A stretch of 64,000 nucleotides of DNA. Source: Guillardia theta CCMP2712. Taxonomy: Eukaryota; Cryptophyceae; Pyrenomonadales; Geminigeraceae. How positions within the stretch are numbered: the first letter of the stretch is position 1; every line of letters starts with the position of its first letter. The DNA lies in assembly GCF_000315625.1 (NCBI RefSeq), contig NW_005434624.1:182559-246558 (forward strand), given 5' to 3'. Positions 31,837-42,145 of this stretch are shown here, one piece after another. The translations under genes and the position numbers were made by a program. The notes beneath the pieces were generated by a model, which was not told the DNA's origin, did not search any database, and saw only the letters and a program-made list of their open reading frames with translations.

Positions 31837-34800
31837 ATGGAATCGGTTTCCAAGGCAAGCATGGATTTTGCCTTCTCGGGAAGCAGAGCATCTATGAAGA
31901 AGGACGACCTGTCGGAGGTCTCCAACCTCCGCAGGAGCTTGTATGACTTGCAGCAAGACTTGTTCAAAGAGAAAGAGCTCAGGCAAGACTCTGACAGGGA
32001 GCTTCTGAAAGCACTTTCGCTGCTCAAGAAAGTGGTGGTGATGGATGACCCCAACGAATCCAGGCAGAACTTTTCTTCACAGCTCATGGACAGGCAGGTG
32101 GACCATGAGAGAGAGTCCCGTCAACTGCAGGCAAACTTGCAAGCCTGCAAGTGCAAGCTGGAGGCAGTAGAAGCAGAACTGGAGAGGAAGTGTGTTTCGT
32201 ACAATCACTTGGAGGAGACCATGATCCAGTTGAACAAACTGTACGAGCATGAGCAGCATCAGAGGTGTGTTCTCATCCTCATCCTTACCTTGTCACCGTG
32301 AGAGTGCTTCGGTCGCCACTGACATGCTCCGCAGAAAGAAGCTGGAGCAAGACCACAACCTTGTGCTGTCGCAGAGGTCGGGGTTGGAGGACGAGCTTTC
32401 CCGGGCCCGATCGGAATGTGAAGCCTCAGACGCACAGCTGGCTGACCTGCGGGAGGAGATGCGGGAGATCCAGGAGATGCTGTCCCAGGCGGTGAAGGAC
32501 TCGCTGGAGAGGGACGGCGAGCTCAAGAGGAAGGCGAGGGCGTACAAGGCTGAAGTGAAGTCGAAGAGCTCCAAGATCGCGGAGCTCATGGAGGAGAACG
32601 AGAGTCTGTTGGCCAAGGTAGAGGCTATGAAGGAGGAGGAGGAGGCGATGAAGAAGAAGCACCGGAAAGAGCTGGAAAGGCTCCGCGCTAACATGGACGA
32701 GGCGACTGGCAGAATCTCGGAGGAGCTGGAGAGCTGCCAAGACAGACTGAGGAAGGAGGAGGAGCGTAGGAAGAAGCTGCAGTCGACTGTGGAGGAGCTG
32801 AAGGAGTCAGAGTGGCTGAAGAGAGAGATGGAGGAGGAGGTCAGAAACCTAGCGGACACCTTGAGGGAGAAGGACAGGAGGCTGCAAGCTATCCAAGAAA
32901 CGCATGCAAAGCAGAGAAGGAGTGAGGTAGAGAGCATCGCAAAGACGATGCACGAAGAGCACATTTCCCTGCTCAGAGACCAGTGGGCGAAGTCGACTGA
33001 AGGGTTGGACGCCCTGGCGGCCTCGTGCGGTATGTCTGTGTGTGAGGTATGACATTGGCTGAGTTGTACTTCTAGATTTCTTGTCTTCACCTGCCCCATC
33101 CAAACAGAGTTGGGCAGAGCCCAGGAGCAGGTTTGAGGAGTTCTTGAAAGAGTTTCTGGACGCATCGTTGCATCGCTACCTGCTCCTTTTGCGGGATCTG
33201 AAGGGCTCGCACGATAGATTGGTGAGGATTTGATGATAACGACGATGACGATGACAATGACGATGATGATGATGATGATGGTGTTTGTGGCGGTTGTTGT
33301 TGTTGTGGTGGTGGTGGTGGTGGTGATGATGATGATGATGTTATGGTGATGGCTAACTCTCGGAGGTCAGAAGGATGAAAACTCAAGGTTGAAGAGGATG
33401 CTGGAATCGGAGCAGAGCGTCTGTGCTGGGGTGAGTAGGAGGAGACTCCTGCCGGGAGGGCGATGGAACCGTGACCCCAGCGTTGCAGCTGGAGAAGAAA
33501 TTGAAGGAGTTGGAAGGACAGCTGAAGGAGGAGGAGAGCAAGAGTAAAGAAGCACGAGCGGCGATGCTGCAAGAGTTTGAGGTGGGCAGAGGAAAATTCT
33601 CTATCCTCCCTTTCCTTTCTTCCCTTCCCTTCCCCATCTTCCCCTGCACATCCCCTGACCGACGCGCCAGCGGAAGGCGGAGCAAGGGGCTCGAGAGCGG
33701 CGGGAGCTTCAGATGAAAGTCCAGAAGTTCTGCCGACGGTGGAACACTTCAGTATGCTCGCACCTCAAGCCCCGTCTCGCCCTCCTGCGATCATCCTTCT
33801 CCTCCTTCTCTGATGACATCGCCAAGGAGTTTGCAAGCCTCAAGGTGCTCGCGCCCCTGACCCTCCTCCCCTTGGCCTCTTCCTGTCTTGTCCCCCCTCC
33901 CTCCCTCCTTCCTCCTTCTCCTCCCTCCCTCCTCCCTCCTTCCTCCCCTCCCTCCCTCCTCCCTCCTTCTCCCCTCCTCCCTCCTTCCTCCTTCTCCCTC
34001 CCTCCCTCCTCCCTCCTTCTCCCCTCCCTCCCTCCTTCCTTCTTCTCCCCTCCTCCCTCCTTCGCCTGTGTCTTAACGCCCCCCGCTTACCTCCTCCTTC
34101 CACAGGCCGAGCTGACGTTTGCGAGCGGAGCCGTCATTCGCCGAGAGGTGCGCGATGAATGCCCGCCCCATCGCTGATCGAGGGGAGCAGAAGCTGGCAT
34201 CTTCGCAAGTCGAGCAGCAAGCCCAGCTGATCTATCAGGTGAGAAGGGGGTGTCAAGTCTCGGGCCTGCTGAGCAGGGTCACCAGCAAGTACTGTTTGCG
34301 GGTGAGGAGTGCAAGAGGTCGCGCGACCAGCTTGGGAAGGGGCTCAAGGAAGGCGAGTGAGGAGCTGGGAAGGAGGCGGGGCTGACGCCGGCAGCAGGAG
34401 ACTGGACGCAGGCGGCGCAGGCGGCCATGTCGTCATCGCAGGCCAACTTCGAGCACTTCCAGGAGGTGAGGGCGGCTGCTCCGCTCGCGCACGCCTGGGG
34501 CAGGACGGGGCTGGTTCCTGCCCTGCAGCGACTGCCAGTGACACTGACGAGTTCGATGGTCAGATGAGGAGGAGGGGAGAGGAGCTAGAGCAGCTTCAGC
34601 TGGAGCTTGCAGACAGCCGCTCGCTGCTCTTGGCGGCCAACGACGAGGTGGAGAGAGTGAAGCAGCAGCAGCAGCAGCAGCAGCATGCCCGTCAGCAGGA
34701 GCTGGAGCAGGTGAAGGGCGAGCTGAGGGCGGCCAGCAAGCAGCTGGGGACGAGCTCGATGGAACTGCACAAGGCAAGGACGGAGGTGGCGGTGCTGGAG

Positions 34801-36263
34801 GAGAGGAGCTCGCACTTGAGGAGGGAAGTGGAGGAGATGAGGAGGGAGGTGGAGGAGAGGGAGCAGGAGGTGAAGCAGCTGCAAGAGGAGAGGGAGAGTC
34901 TACGTACTCAGGTGGTCAAGGAGTCGAACAAGCAGGAGGAGACGTTCAGGAGGCTGCAGGAGAAGATTGCAGAGCTGCAGGAGGAGAAGGCGAGGAGCTT
35001 ACGGACGGGGCGAGAGCTGGAGGAGGCGAAGGAGGCGGCGAAGACTCTGCGGGCGAGCATGCTGAGCAGGGAGAGTGAGCTTGAAGATGCACAGGAGCGG
35101 TGGGAACGTGCGAGTGAAGAGATTCACCAGCGTCAGAGGCAGGTGGAGGCGCTAGAGGAGGAGTGCTACCGCTACAGGATGCAGGAGGTGGAGTTGCAGT
35201 CAGCGAGGAGGAGCTTGGCTTCAGCTGCTGTGTCGGTCAGGGGCGTGATGAAGGAGCTCGCGCAGATCAGGAGGAGCACGGAAGAGGTCGTGCTGCGGGA
35301 GGAGGAGGAGGGGAGGAGGATGGAGGCACTGGGTGCAGAGCTGCAGCACACGACGAAGAGGGTGGCAGAGGGGACGAGCTGTGTTGGGAGCCTGCTGCTG
35401 GAGTTGAGGGAGGCGCAGAGGCTGGTGGAGGAGGCGAAGGTGAGCACCGGCCGCGATCGGGCAGAGGTGGAGAGGATGATGGGGGAGAGGAGGAGCCTCC
35501 TGCTCAGCATGCATGCGAACAAGCAGACGAGGTCCAAGATGGAGGCTGACATGCAGGAGATGCGGTCGAGCCTGATGCGGCAAGCAGCCAGGGCGCAGGA
35601 GGAGGCGGAGGCGAGGATCCTTCAGCATGAAGAAAGGATACATCAGCTGGTGGAGAGGATACATCAACAGGAGGAGGAGATGCGGGAGCAGGAGGAGAGG
35701 ATCAGCCGACAGGGAAGGGAGTTACGACAGCAGAAGGAGGTGTCGAGTCAAGGAGAGGAAGCGATTCGGGAGCAGGGCAGGGAGATCCGTGAACGAGATG
35801 AGAAGCTCCGCTTGCTGGAGGAGACGATGGGAACCGAGCAGAGGAGGATGAGACAGCTGGAGGAAACTTTGAAACAGCAGGAGGAGGACTTGAAAGGACA
35901 GGAGAAGAAAATGAAACAACAGGAGGAGGAATTGAAGCAGCTGCAACAAGAGCTCTGCTGTGTGCTCGAGCTTGAACCGAGGGTCCAGCACGCTTGCAGC
36001 AGTCTCCTCCTCGTTCAGCGGGCGCTGGGGAGGAGGAGGAAGGAGGAAGCGGAAGTTGTCCTGGAGCTGGTGAGATCTTGTGGGGAGGGTGGAAGGTGAC
36101 GTGCTGCAGGTGGAGAGCACGAGGAGCATCAACAGCGAGATGCGCGTGACCCTTCAGCTCTTGTACGTCTCCATGCTCTGCTCTGCTCCTTCTCCCTTAT
36201 GCTACACTTGCCGCGGGCAGGGAGATTTTGGGGAGGCTCTGCTTCCACCGCGGCATCTTGTAA
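31837..36263 (+). CDS. Long coiled-coil protein, 1,137 aa
   Basis: Thirteen exons: 31837-32264, 32335-33029, 33076-33221, 33371-33430, 33489-33581, 33671-33844, 34106-34147, 34188-34238, 34307-34352, 34401-34465, 34552-36069, 36110-36162, 36221-36263; every junction is phase-consistent. Almost the whole chain is heptad-patterned coiled coil (LEQDHNLVLSQRSGLEDEL; VEEMRREVEEREQEVKQLQ; QQEEEMREQEERISRQ), broken near residues 410-600 by short non-coil exons. The intron after 34352 starts GCGAGT, a GC-AG intron. Several introns are C/T simple repeat (33850-34100) or GAT/GGT repeat (33240-33340). No motor, kinase or other catalytic domain is visible, so I expect a structural role at centrosome, basal body or Golgi; the family is not identified. 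Confidence 0.7.
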
Positions 36264-36492
36264 GGGCGAGAAACGCCGAGCTTGTCTGTCAGTCGTCAGC
36301 AACCCTCCAGCTGTCAGAGGCTCCGCTAACCTTTCGACACGTGCGCGAAGGCTACGAGGAAGTCCTCTAGCAGCAGCTCCCTCTCCTTCCAGCCGCTGCT
36401 GCTCCCGAAACTGAAGCATCGTCAGAGGTGGACTGGGCAAGAGGAGAGTTGGTACATGTGGAGTGAAACTCTCTCCGCAGCATCGCCTTGCT
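36264..36492. other. Short spacer, convergent
   Basis: Lies between the stop of the long coiled-coil gene and the stop of a minus-strand gene that runs into the assembly gap. No exon is supported. Confidence 0.4.
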
Positions 36493-36706
36493 TCAGCCAG
36501 TCCGTGAGCCCCAGGGCGTCCGAGCACGTTCGGTGCTCTTCACATACTGCATGAGATCTTCGAACTTGACGCTCCTGCCCAGGCCCCCCTGGATCTCCTG
36601 GAAGAGGTGGAGCGTGAGGGAGGCTGAGATCTTACTAGGCTTCATGGGAGGCCTGAAGGGGACAACGACCGAGAGCTTGTCTGACGCGCGATCCCCGGTC
36701 AGCATC
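36493..36706 (-). CDS. 3' end of a gene cut by the assembly gap
   Basis: The minus strand is open from the edge of the N run (36706) to a stop at 36493, 71 codons, and the composition is protein-like: KLSVVVPFRPPMKPSKI, LTLHLFQEIQGGLGRSV, FEDLMQYVKSTERARTPWG. No family is recognised. It points away from both coiled-coil genes, so those must be separate transcription units rather than one gene spanning the gap. The 5' part is lost in the gap. Confidence 0.5.
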
Positions 36707-37198
36707 NNNNNNNNNNNNNNNNNNNNNNNNNNNNNNNNNNNNNNNNNNNNNNNNNNNNNNNNNNNNNNNNNNNNNNNNNNNNNNNNNNNNNNNNNNNNNN
36801 NNNNNNNNNNNNNNNNNNNNNNNNNNNNNNNNNNNNNNNNNNNNNNNNNNNNNNNNNNNNNNNNNNNNNNNNNNNNNNNNNNNNNNNNNNNNNNNNNNNN
36901 NNNNNNNNNNNNNNNNNNNNNNNNNNNNNNNNNNNNNNNNNNNNNNNNNNNNNNNNNNNNNNNNNNNNNNNNNNNNNNNNNNNNNNNNNNNNNNNNNNNN
37001 NNNNNNNNNNNNNNNNNNNNNNNNNNNNNNNNNNNNNNNNNNNNNNNNNNNNNNNNNNNNNNNNNNNNNNNNNNNNNNNNNNNNNNNNNNNNNNNNNNNN
37101 NNNNNNNNNNNNNNNNNNNNNNNNNNNNNNNNNNNNNNNNNNNNNNNNNNNNNNNNNNNNNNNNNNNNNNNNNNNNNNNNNNNNNNNNNNNNNNNNNN
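36707..37198. other. Assembly gap (492 N)
   Basis: Run of undetermined bases. It is flanked on the right by a C-rich stretch (CCCCCCCCCCC near 37230, then CTTCCTCC), the kind of sequence that breaks assemblies. Frames drawn across it are meaningless. Confidence 0.99.
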
Positions 37199-37398
37199 GT
37201 CCTTACCACGCCCTCCTTCGCCCTCGCCCCCCCCCCCCCTCCCCTCCCCCCCTTCCTCCTCTTCCTCCTCTCCCTTCACTTCTTCCCTTTCTCCTCCTTC
37301 ACTTGCTTCTCTTCTTCATTTCCCTTCAATCCCTCGTTTCCTGCCCTTCCTTCTCTGATTCCTCTCCGTTTCCTCCTCCTGACTGGCCCTGCCGTCAG

Positions 37399-37490
37399 TC
37401 TTTCCTTGCCCGGGAGAAGTTGCTGAAACTTGAGCTTACGAAAGCCAACGAGGAGATCAACAGGCAAGTTCGGCAGAGTAACGGAGAATG

Positions 37491-37546
<56 letters not shown>

Positions 37547-38992
37547 TTGACTGGCTGGCATCAGGCTCAAGACGCTGGAGGCGATGGAGGAAGGGAAGCT
37601 GAAGAGCCTGCTGGAAGATTTGAAAGAGCTCGAGGTTGCTCAACCCTCCTAATTCATCCTCCTTCCTCCTCTTCATCTCTCCACCTGTCCCCGTAGTTCT
37701 CCTCCCCTTCCCCATCTCCAGCTTCCCCTTCAGCTTGTGTTTCTCTCCTCCTCTTCCTCCTCCACTGTCGCTCATCATCCATGGCAGGACCGCGATGCGA
37801 GTATGAGGGACACTTTCAACTGTATTCTTGAAGAAGTTTCGATCTTAGAGGTCAGAGACTACAAGAACTTTCACTCCTCCTTCGCTTCTTCTTCCATCCC
37901 CTTCTCCACATCCACTCCTTGTTCTTCTCTTCTTGTTCTTTTTCTTCTTCTTCTCCATCATCATAATCATGTTCTTGTTCTTGTTCTTGTTCTTGTTCTT
38001 GTTCTTGTTCTTGTTCTTGTTCTTGTTCTTGTTCTTGTTCTTGTTCATCATCTCTTCCTTCCTGGCCGTTGCCGCCGCGGCCTCCATCTTTCTCCTGACC
38101 TGATCACAGACTCACGAGGAAGCGCTCCAGCAGCACCTGATGGGCGCGATCGACCAGGTGACAACAGCCCAGCAGCACCGTGAACTCTGACGACCCTGCG
38201 CGAAGATCGAGCAGCTGAATCTAGTCAAGGAGGCGCAGGACCATTCCATCAAACACCTCGAAGGGCAGCTGCAGGATCTGACCATGTTGGACTGCAACAT
38301 ACCTTCCATCCTCCTCCTCCTCGCCCTCGCCGCCTCCGGCCCTCCCTCTGTCACTCACTGCCTCCTCCACCTTCGAGCCTGTTGCTCCTCTCCCCACCCC
38401 TGCTTCAGCTCCAGCACATGTTCCTGCTCCCGCCCCTGCCTCTGCTGCCGCTCCCGCTGAACGATTCTTTCAGGTCTCAGTCCCGGATCGAAGAAGAAGA
38501 AGTGAGAATCTCCCGCTGCTCCCGGCTCAGACTGATTATAACCCGCAGAAGAAAGCGAACATCAAGGAAGAGATTGAGAAAGCTGTCAAGGTCTACAAGG
38601 ACGAGCTCAAGGCTGTGCACAGTGAGCCTCCCCTCCGTCCTTCCTTCCCTCCTCCCTTCGTTCCTTGTTCAACTTTCCTGCCATCCCGCTGACCGCGTCC
38701 TCTTCTTCATCACAGAGCTCGTTGCCAAACTGAAAGACCAATATCGATCTGAGATCGAGGCGCTGAAGAAAAGGTTTCATCCTCCACCTTCTCCTCCACC
38801 CCTTGCATCCAACCCCCCCCCCCCTTCTTGCTTCCTTATATCCTTTCTTGACCTCCCTCCCTTCTCCTCCTCCTCCTCCTCCTCCTCCTCCTCCTCCGCC
38901 TCCTCGCCAGCCCCCAATCTCTGTCCTCACAACATCTGACCATTTCTGTCATCAGAGAGCAGCTCCTTCTCCAGGCACAGGCCCTCGCCTGA
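37399..38992 (+). CDS. Coiled-coil protein, 5' end missing in the gap
   Basis: A chain of short exons follows the gap: 37399-37463, 37565-37634, 37788-37850, 38110-38157, 38206 to about 38288, a short exon at about 38474, about 38567-38620, 38717-38776 and 38956-38992, ending EQLLLQAQALA. The peptide is coiled coil (FLAREKLLKLELTKANEEI; KTLEAMEEGKLKSLLEDL; KKANIKEEIEKAVKVYKDEL). Because the first exon seen begins at an acceptor, the start lies in the gap or just before it. The first intron opens with GCAAGT (GC-AG type) and holds a (GAGCAG)n run; another (37851-38109) holds a (TTGTTC)n run. Function unknown. Confidence 0.6.
37966..38047. repeat. (TTGTTC)n hexamer microsatellite
   Basis: About 13 perfect copies of a six-base unit, TTGTTC, within an intron of the partial coiled-coil gene. 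On the minus strand it reads as alternating Lys-Asn, a false frame. Confidence 0.9.
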
Positions 38993-39071
38993 TGCCTCTG
39001 GTGTACATGAGTCGAGGAAAATGTCTGTAAGGTCTGATGATAAATTCATGTCAAGTGCCCCTGCCCTCCTT

Positions 39072-40912
39072 CTATATGCCCGGGTGTCTCAGACAGTAGA
39101 TCACGTCCTTCCAAATCTTGTAAGTCTTAGTCATGTTCCTCTGCTCCCTCCACGACGGGCCCATGGGGTTCCGCATGGTGTAGTTGCCCTCGCTCAACTT
39201 GTCTTGGTGCCTCCAGAACGAGCGGTACCATCCCCTCCAGTTCCACAAGCCTGCCTCCCCCTCCAGGTCGAAGTCGTTCACAGGCCCTCCCTGGCTCCTC
39301 TCCGCCTGCTCTTCCGTGTACCCCACTTCCATGAGCTCCTGCTTGGTGGGTGCGGGGACACGGAGATACTTACGGGGGGTCATGCCGTACTCTCCCTCTA
39401 GCGTTCCTTCAGCAACGGCCTGATACATCGGTCTGAGATCGGCTTTCTCGATCGAGGGAAGGAAGTATTTTTCCTGTAACAGCGTCAGGGGACGGCAGAG
39501 GAGAACCGGGGGGGGGGCAGAAGGGTGTGTGAGAGGGCTGGGAAGAAGGAGCATCGATCAGTTGCCGGATAGAATATAGGGAGTGGGGTGAGGGATCAAC
39601 ACGGCACGTGAAGGAGACTCACCATGTTATAGTCGCAGAGCCTTACCCTGTCAATGAGAAGATTTCTCCTCTCATGATACAACTTCCAATCCGAGCTGTT
39701 CCGGATGTCACGAAGAAACCAGCTATAGAAGGACAACGTGAGAACATGGTTGCAGTTGATCTCAAGAGCCTTTCTGTACAGCACCTCCGCCTCATCGTAG
39801 TTTCCTCTGAACGCCTCCTGCAGCTTCCCATAGAAGCAGATGGTCTTTGGGTCCGAAGGCGTCAGCTCCAGCACTCGCTTGAAGTACTTTTCTGCCTCAT
39901 CCACATGCTCAGGGATTGAGGCGTAACGGTCTTTCCTCGACCACGGCCCATCTATCGGCCGGAGCCCCTTAATCCACAGCGTGAGCATGGCGGCGAGCCG
40001 CAGGAGCAGGATATCGTTTGGGTCCTGCCGCAAGCCCTCCTCCACACCGTTGAAGATGTCGTCAATATCCTCGGGGTCGAAGATTGGGTACCCGCCAGGG
40101 GGCGGTGGGTTGGCGGTGACTTCAAGAACCGTCTGGTTCTGCCTCGCCAGCTCCTCAAGCACTTGATCGTCGCCCGTGCGAATGCCCCAGCGCTCGCAGA
40201 GCTTACGCATGTGGTTGACGTACTTGGAAATAACCCTCTCCGCAGAGCCGCCGTACAATCTCTCCTCGTAATCGCGCAGCCGCTCGTAGGTCAGCTCGTG
40301 GCCTAAGATCGACATCTGCTGCACCCCTGCTTTCAAGGCAGCATCCATGGGGTTCACCTTCATCGCGTACTCGTAAACCTCGACAAGAAAAGCGTCGGTG
40401 ACAGTCTCAAAAGGCGATCATCGCACTCTTACCTCCTCTGCTGTAGGGACGGTCGAAGCGTACGCAGCATACCTGTGGATGGTCGGGTTCTTCACAACCC
40501 TCAAGACGCTGAACTTGTCATCCTGCTACCAACATACACCAAAGTAAGGCGCACGACTGGAAACAGAATGGATCTTCTGAAGTACCGATCCTGCGCACCC
40601 AATTGAATGCACAACCAACACCATCATCGTGAAGACATGTCTGATGGCCAGGTCAGAGCTGTTGAACTAATGCCTCGAGTATGTTGTGTATACCTGTTCC
40701 GAAATCTCCCTTCAGGGAGGTCCCTCATCACAGTTGACACTGAGCAGACAGTATCTCAACCCTCCCGGTACCAACTGGAATGCCCTCGCTCGATCTTGGC
40801 ACTCCAAAGTCGCTCGTCCACGTGGCCACAGAACGGATTTCAGCTGACGCCGCTCTTGCAGCTCTGTCTCTGGCATGATCTCCCACTCGTTCGCTCCAAG
40901 GTGACTGGGCAT
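39072..40912 (-). CDS. TPR-repeat protein, 462 aa
   Basis: Exons 40912-40772, 40522-40433, 40378-39623 and 39473-39072, all phase 0. The first exon (MPSHLGANEWEIMPETELQ) is joined by a 249-bp intron and is the least certain; the other three are firm. Residues about 210-320 hold tetratricopeptide repeats (EAEKYFKRVLELTPSDPKTICFYGKL; EVLYRKALEINCNHVLTLSFYSWFL), preceded by a conserved-looking Pro-rich insert (NPPPPGGYPIFDPEDID). The C-terminal 134 residues (EKYFLPSIEKADL; NDFDLEGEAGLWNWRGWYRSFWRHQDKL) are Trp-rich and unfamiliar. No targeting peptide is evident. TPR domains bind partner proteins; nothing more specific can be said. Confidence 0.7.
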
Positions 40913-41598
40913 ACCCCTGCTTGCTCGCCTCCTACCCCCATTGCGCCCTTTGCAGCGTGACCAGTCCTCATCCCCCCTCGTACACCTTGTCGCTGTCTCA
41001 TCGCCCTCATCCCCATCACAATCCAATAGCCCTGAATAGCTCTGAGTTTCAAGGGGGTGGTCCATGGTAGGGACAAAAGAAAGTGGGAGAAGTAGGGGGT
41101 GGGTGTGATTCTGTGAGGTGTGATGAGGACTGTCTCAGGGATAAGCTGATGACTATGGTGAAATCAATTAGTATCATAATTATGAAATATGTAATAGGAT
41201 GAGGGAGACAAAATTCTCACTTGAAGAATGAGGTGTGAAGATAGGATCCGATAATGGGGTGCTTTTCAAACGGGTAGGGTAGTAAACGGAGGTTTGCTTC
41301 AGGAATGGACAGGTGGAACAAAAATTCCAGGGTGGTGTAGTTACAAGGAGGGGTACTTACGCATGATATATGGGGTAGGGGTGTGTGAAAAGTTGGATGA
41401 GAGCGGGGGTAGGCAATCCCAATTCGCGGCGGAGGGTATGATTTAAACATAGTTCATAATTTATATTGAAGTTATATGTATATCACTTTCAAAAGATCAA
41501 TATTTTCATCACGTGTTAAATTTTTAAGTGATGGAAGAGCTCTCGACGGAATAAAAGCATTGGCCCCCCCTCCCCAAACTCGTTTCCTACCAATCGCT
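40913..41598. repeat. GGGGT-rich tract and AT-rich promoter
   Basis: 41030-41420 is GGGGT-rich (GGGGGTGGTCC, GTAGGGGGTGGG, GGGGTAGG), the complement of the ACCCC tracts elsewhere, but without a neighbouring GC module. 41430-41560 is AT-rich (TTTAAACATAGTTCATAATTTATATT) and probably contains the promoter of the small gene at 41599. Confidence 0.55.
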
Positions 41599-42145
41599 AT
41601 GGTTTCGAAGTTGGTGCAGGGGCTTGTTGGTAAGACAATGCAGAGTTTGGCCCTGCCGCTTCAAGTTCAGGCCTATTGATCGTCGTTGTATCTTGAGACC
41701 AATCTTTGAAAGACACAAGCAAGAAAAGTGTTCACTTTGCAGGTTTGCTTGCAAACGTTTCAAATCGCCTGCAACTAGTTCACAGACAAATAGCTACCAT
41801 CGTGGTTGATTGTCACCAGAGATCAACGTTGTAAGAACTCGTCTCTGCCTGCAATCTGGTATCCTGGAGGCAAATATTCACTTTTTTCCCGCCAAATGTC
41901 AAGCAAGGAAGGTAGCGAGATCTCCTCACCAGATGACGACACACTGAGGGACGAGAGGCAGCGTGGAAGTGAACCCAATGAAGATAATTGCCAAGGGCAA
42001 GACAACAGCGAGAACTTCCATTTGGGTTTTCCGAACCGGAAACTTGACGAATCTGCTGGTTGGAAGAGGAAGCATGATGCTGTCGATGACTCAGGCTCAG
42101 TTCACAAAATGTGTGAAACTGCTGCACGTCGACAGCCACCGTTAG
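41599..42145 (+). CDS. Small five-exon protein, 114 aa
   Basis: Exons 41599-41629, 41698-41742, 41794-41830, 41870-41911 and 41956-42145; all four introns (39-68 bp) have good donors (GTAAGA, GTTTGC, GTAAGA, GTAGCG) and keep phase, which makes this reading better than the uninterrupted frame that overlaps it (ATG 41896 to stop 42270). The peptide begins MVSKLVQGLVDQSLKDTSKK and includes FAATIVVDC, VEVNPMKIIAKGKTTARTS and WVFRTGNLTNLLVGRG. The KTTA...VF.TG pattern faintly recalls half of a TATA-binding-protein repeat, but it is too weak to name. No signal peptide. Confidence 0.5.

Noticed and set aside
41882-41895. E2F-like site (TTTTTTCCCGCC) just before an ATG
   Set aside because: In the better-supported spliced model this sequence is inside a coding exon, so the match is probably chance.
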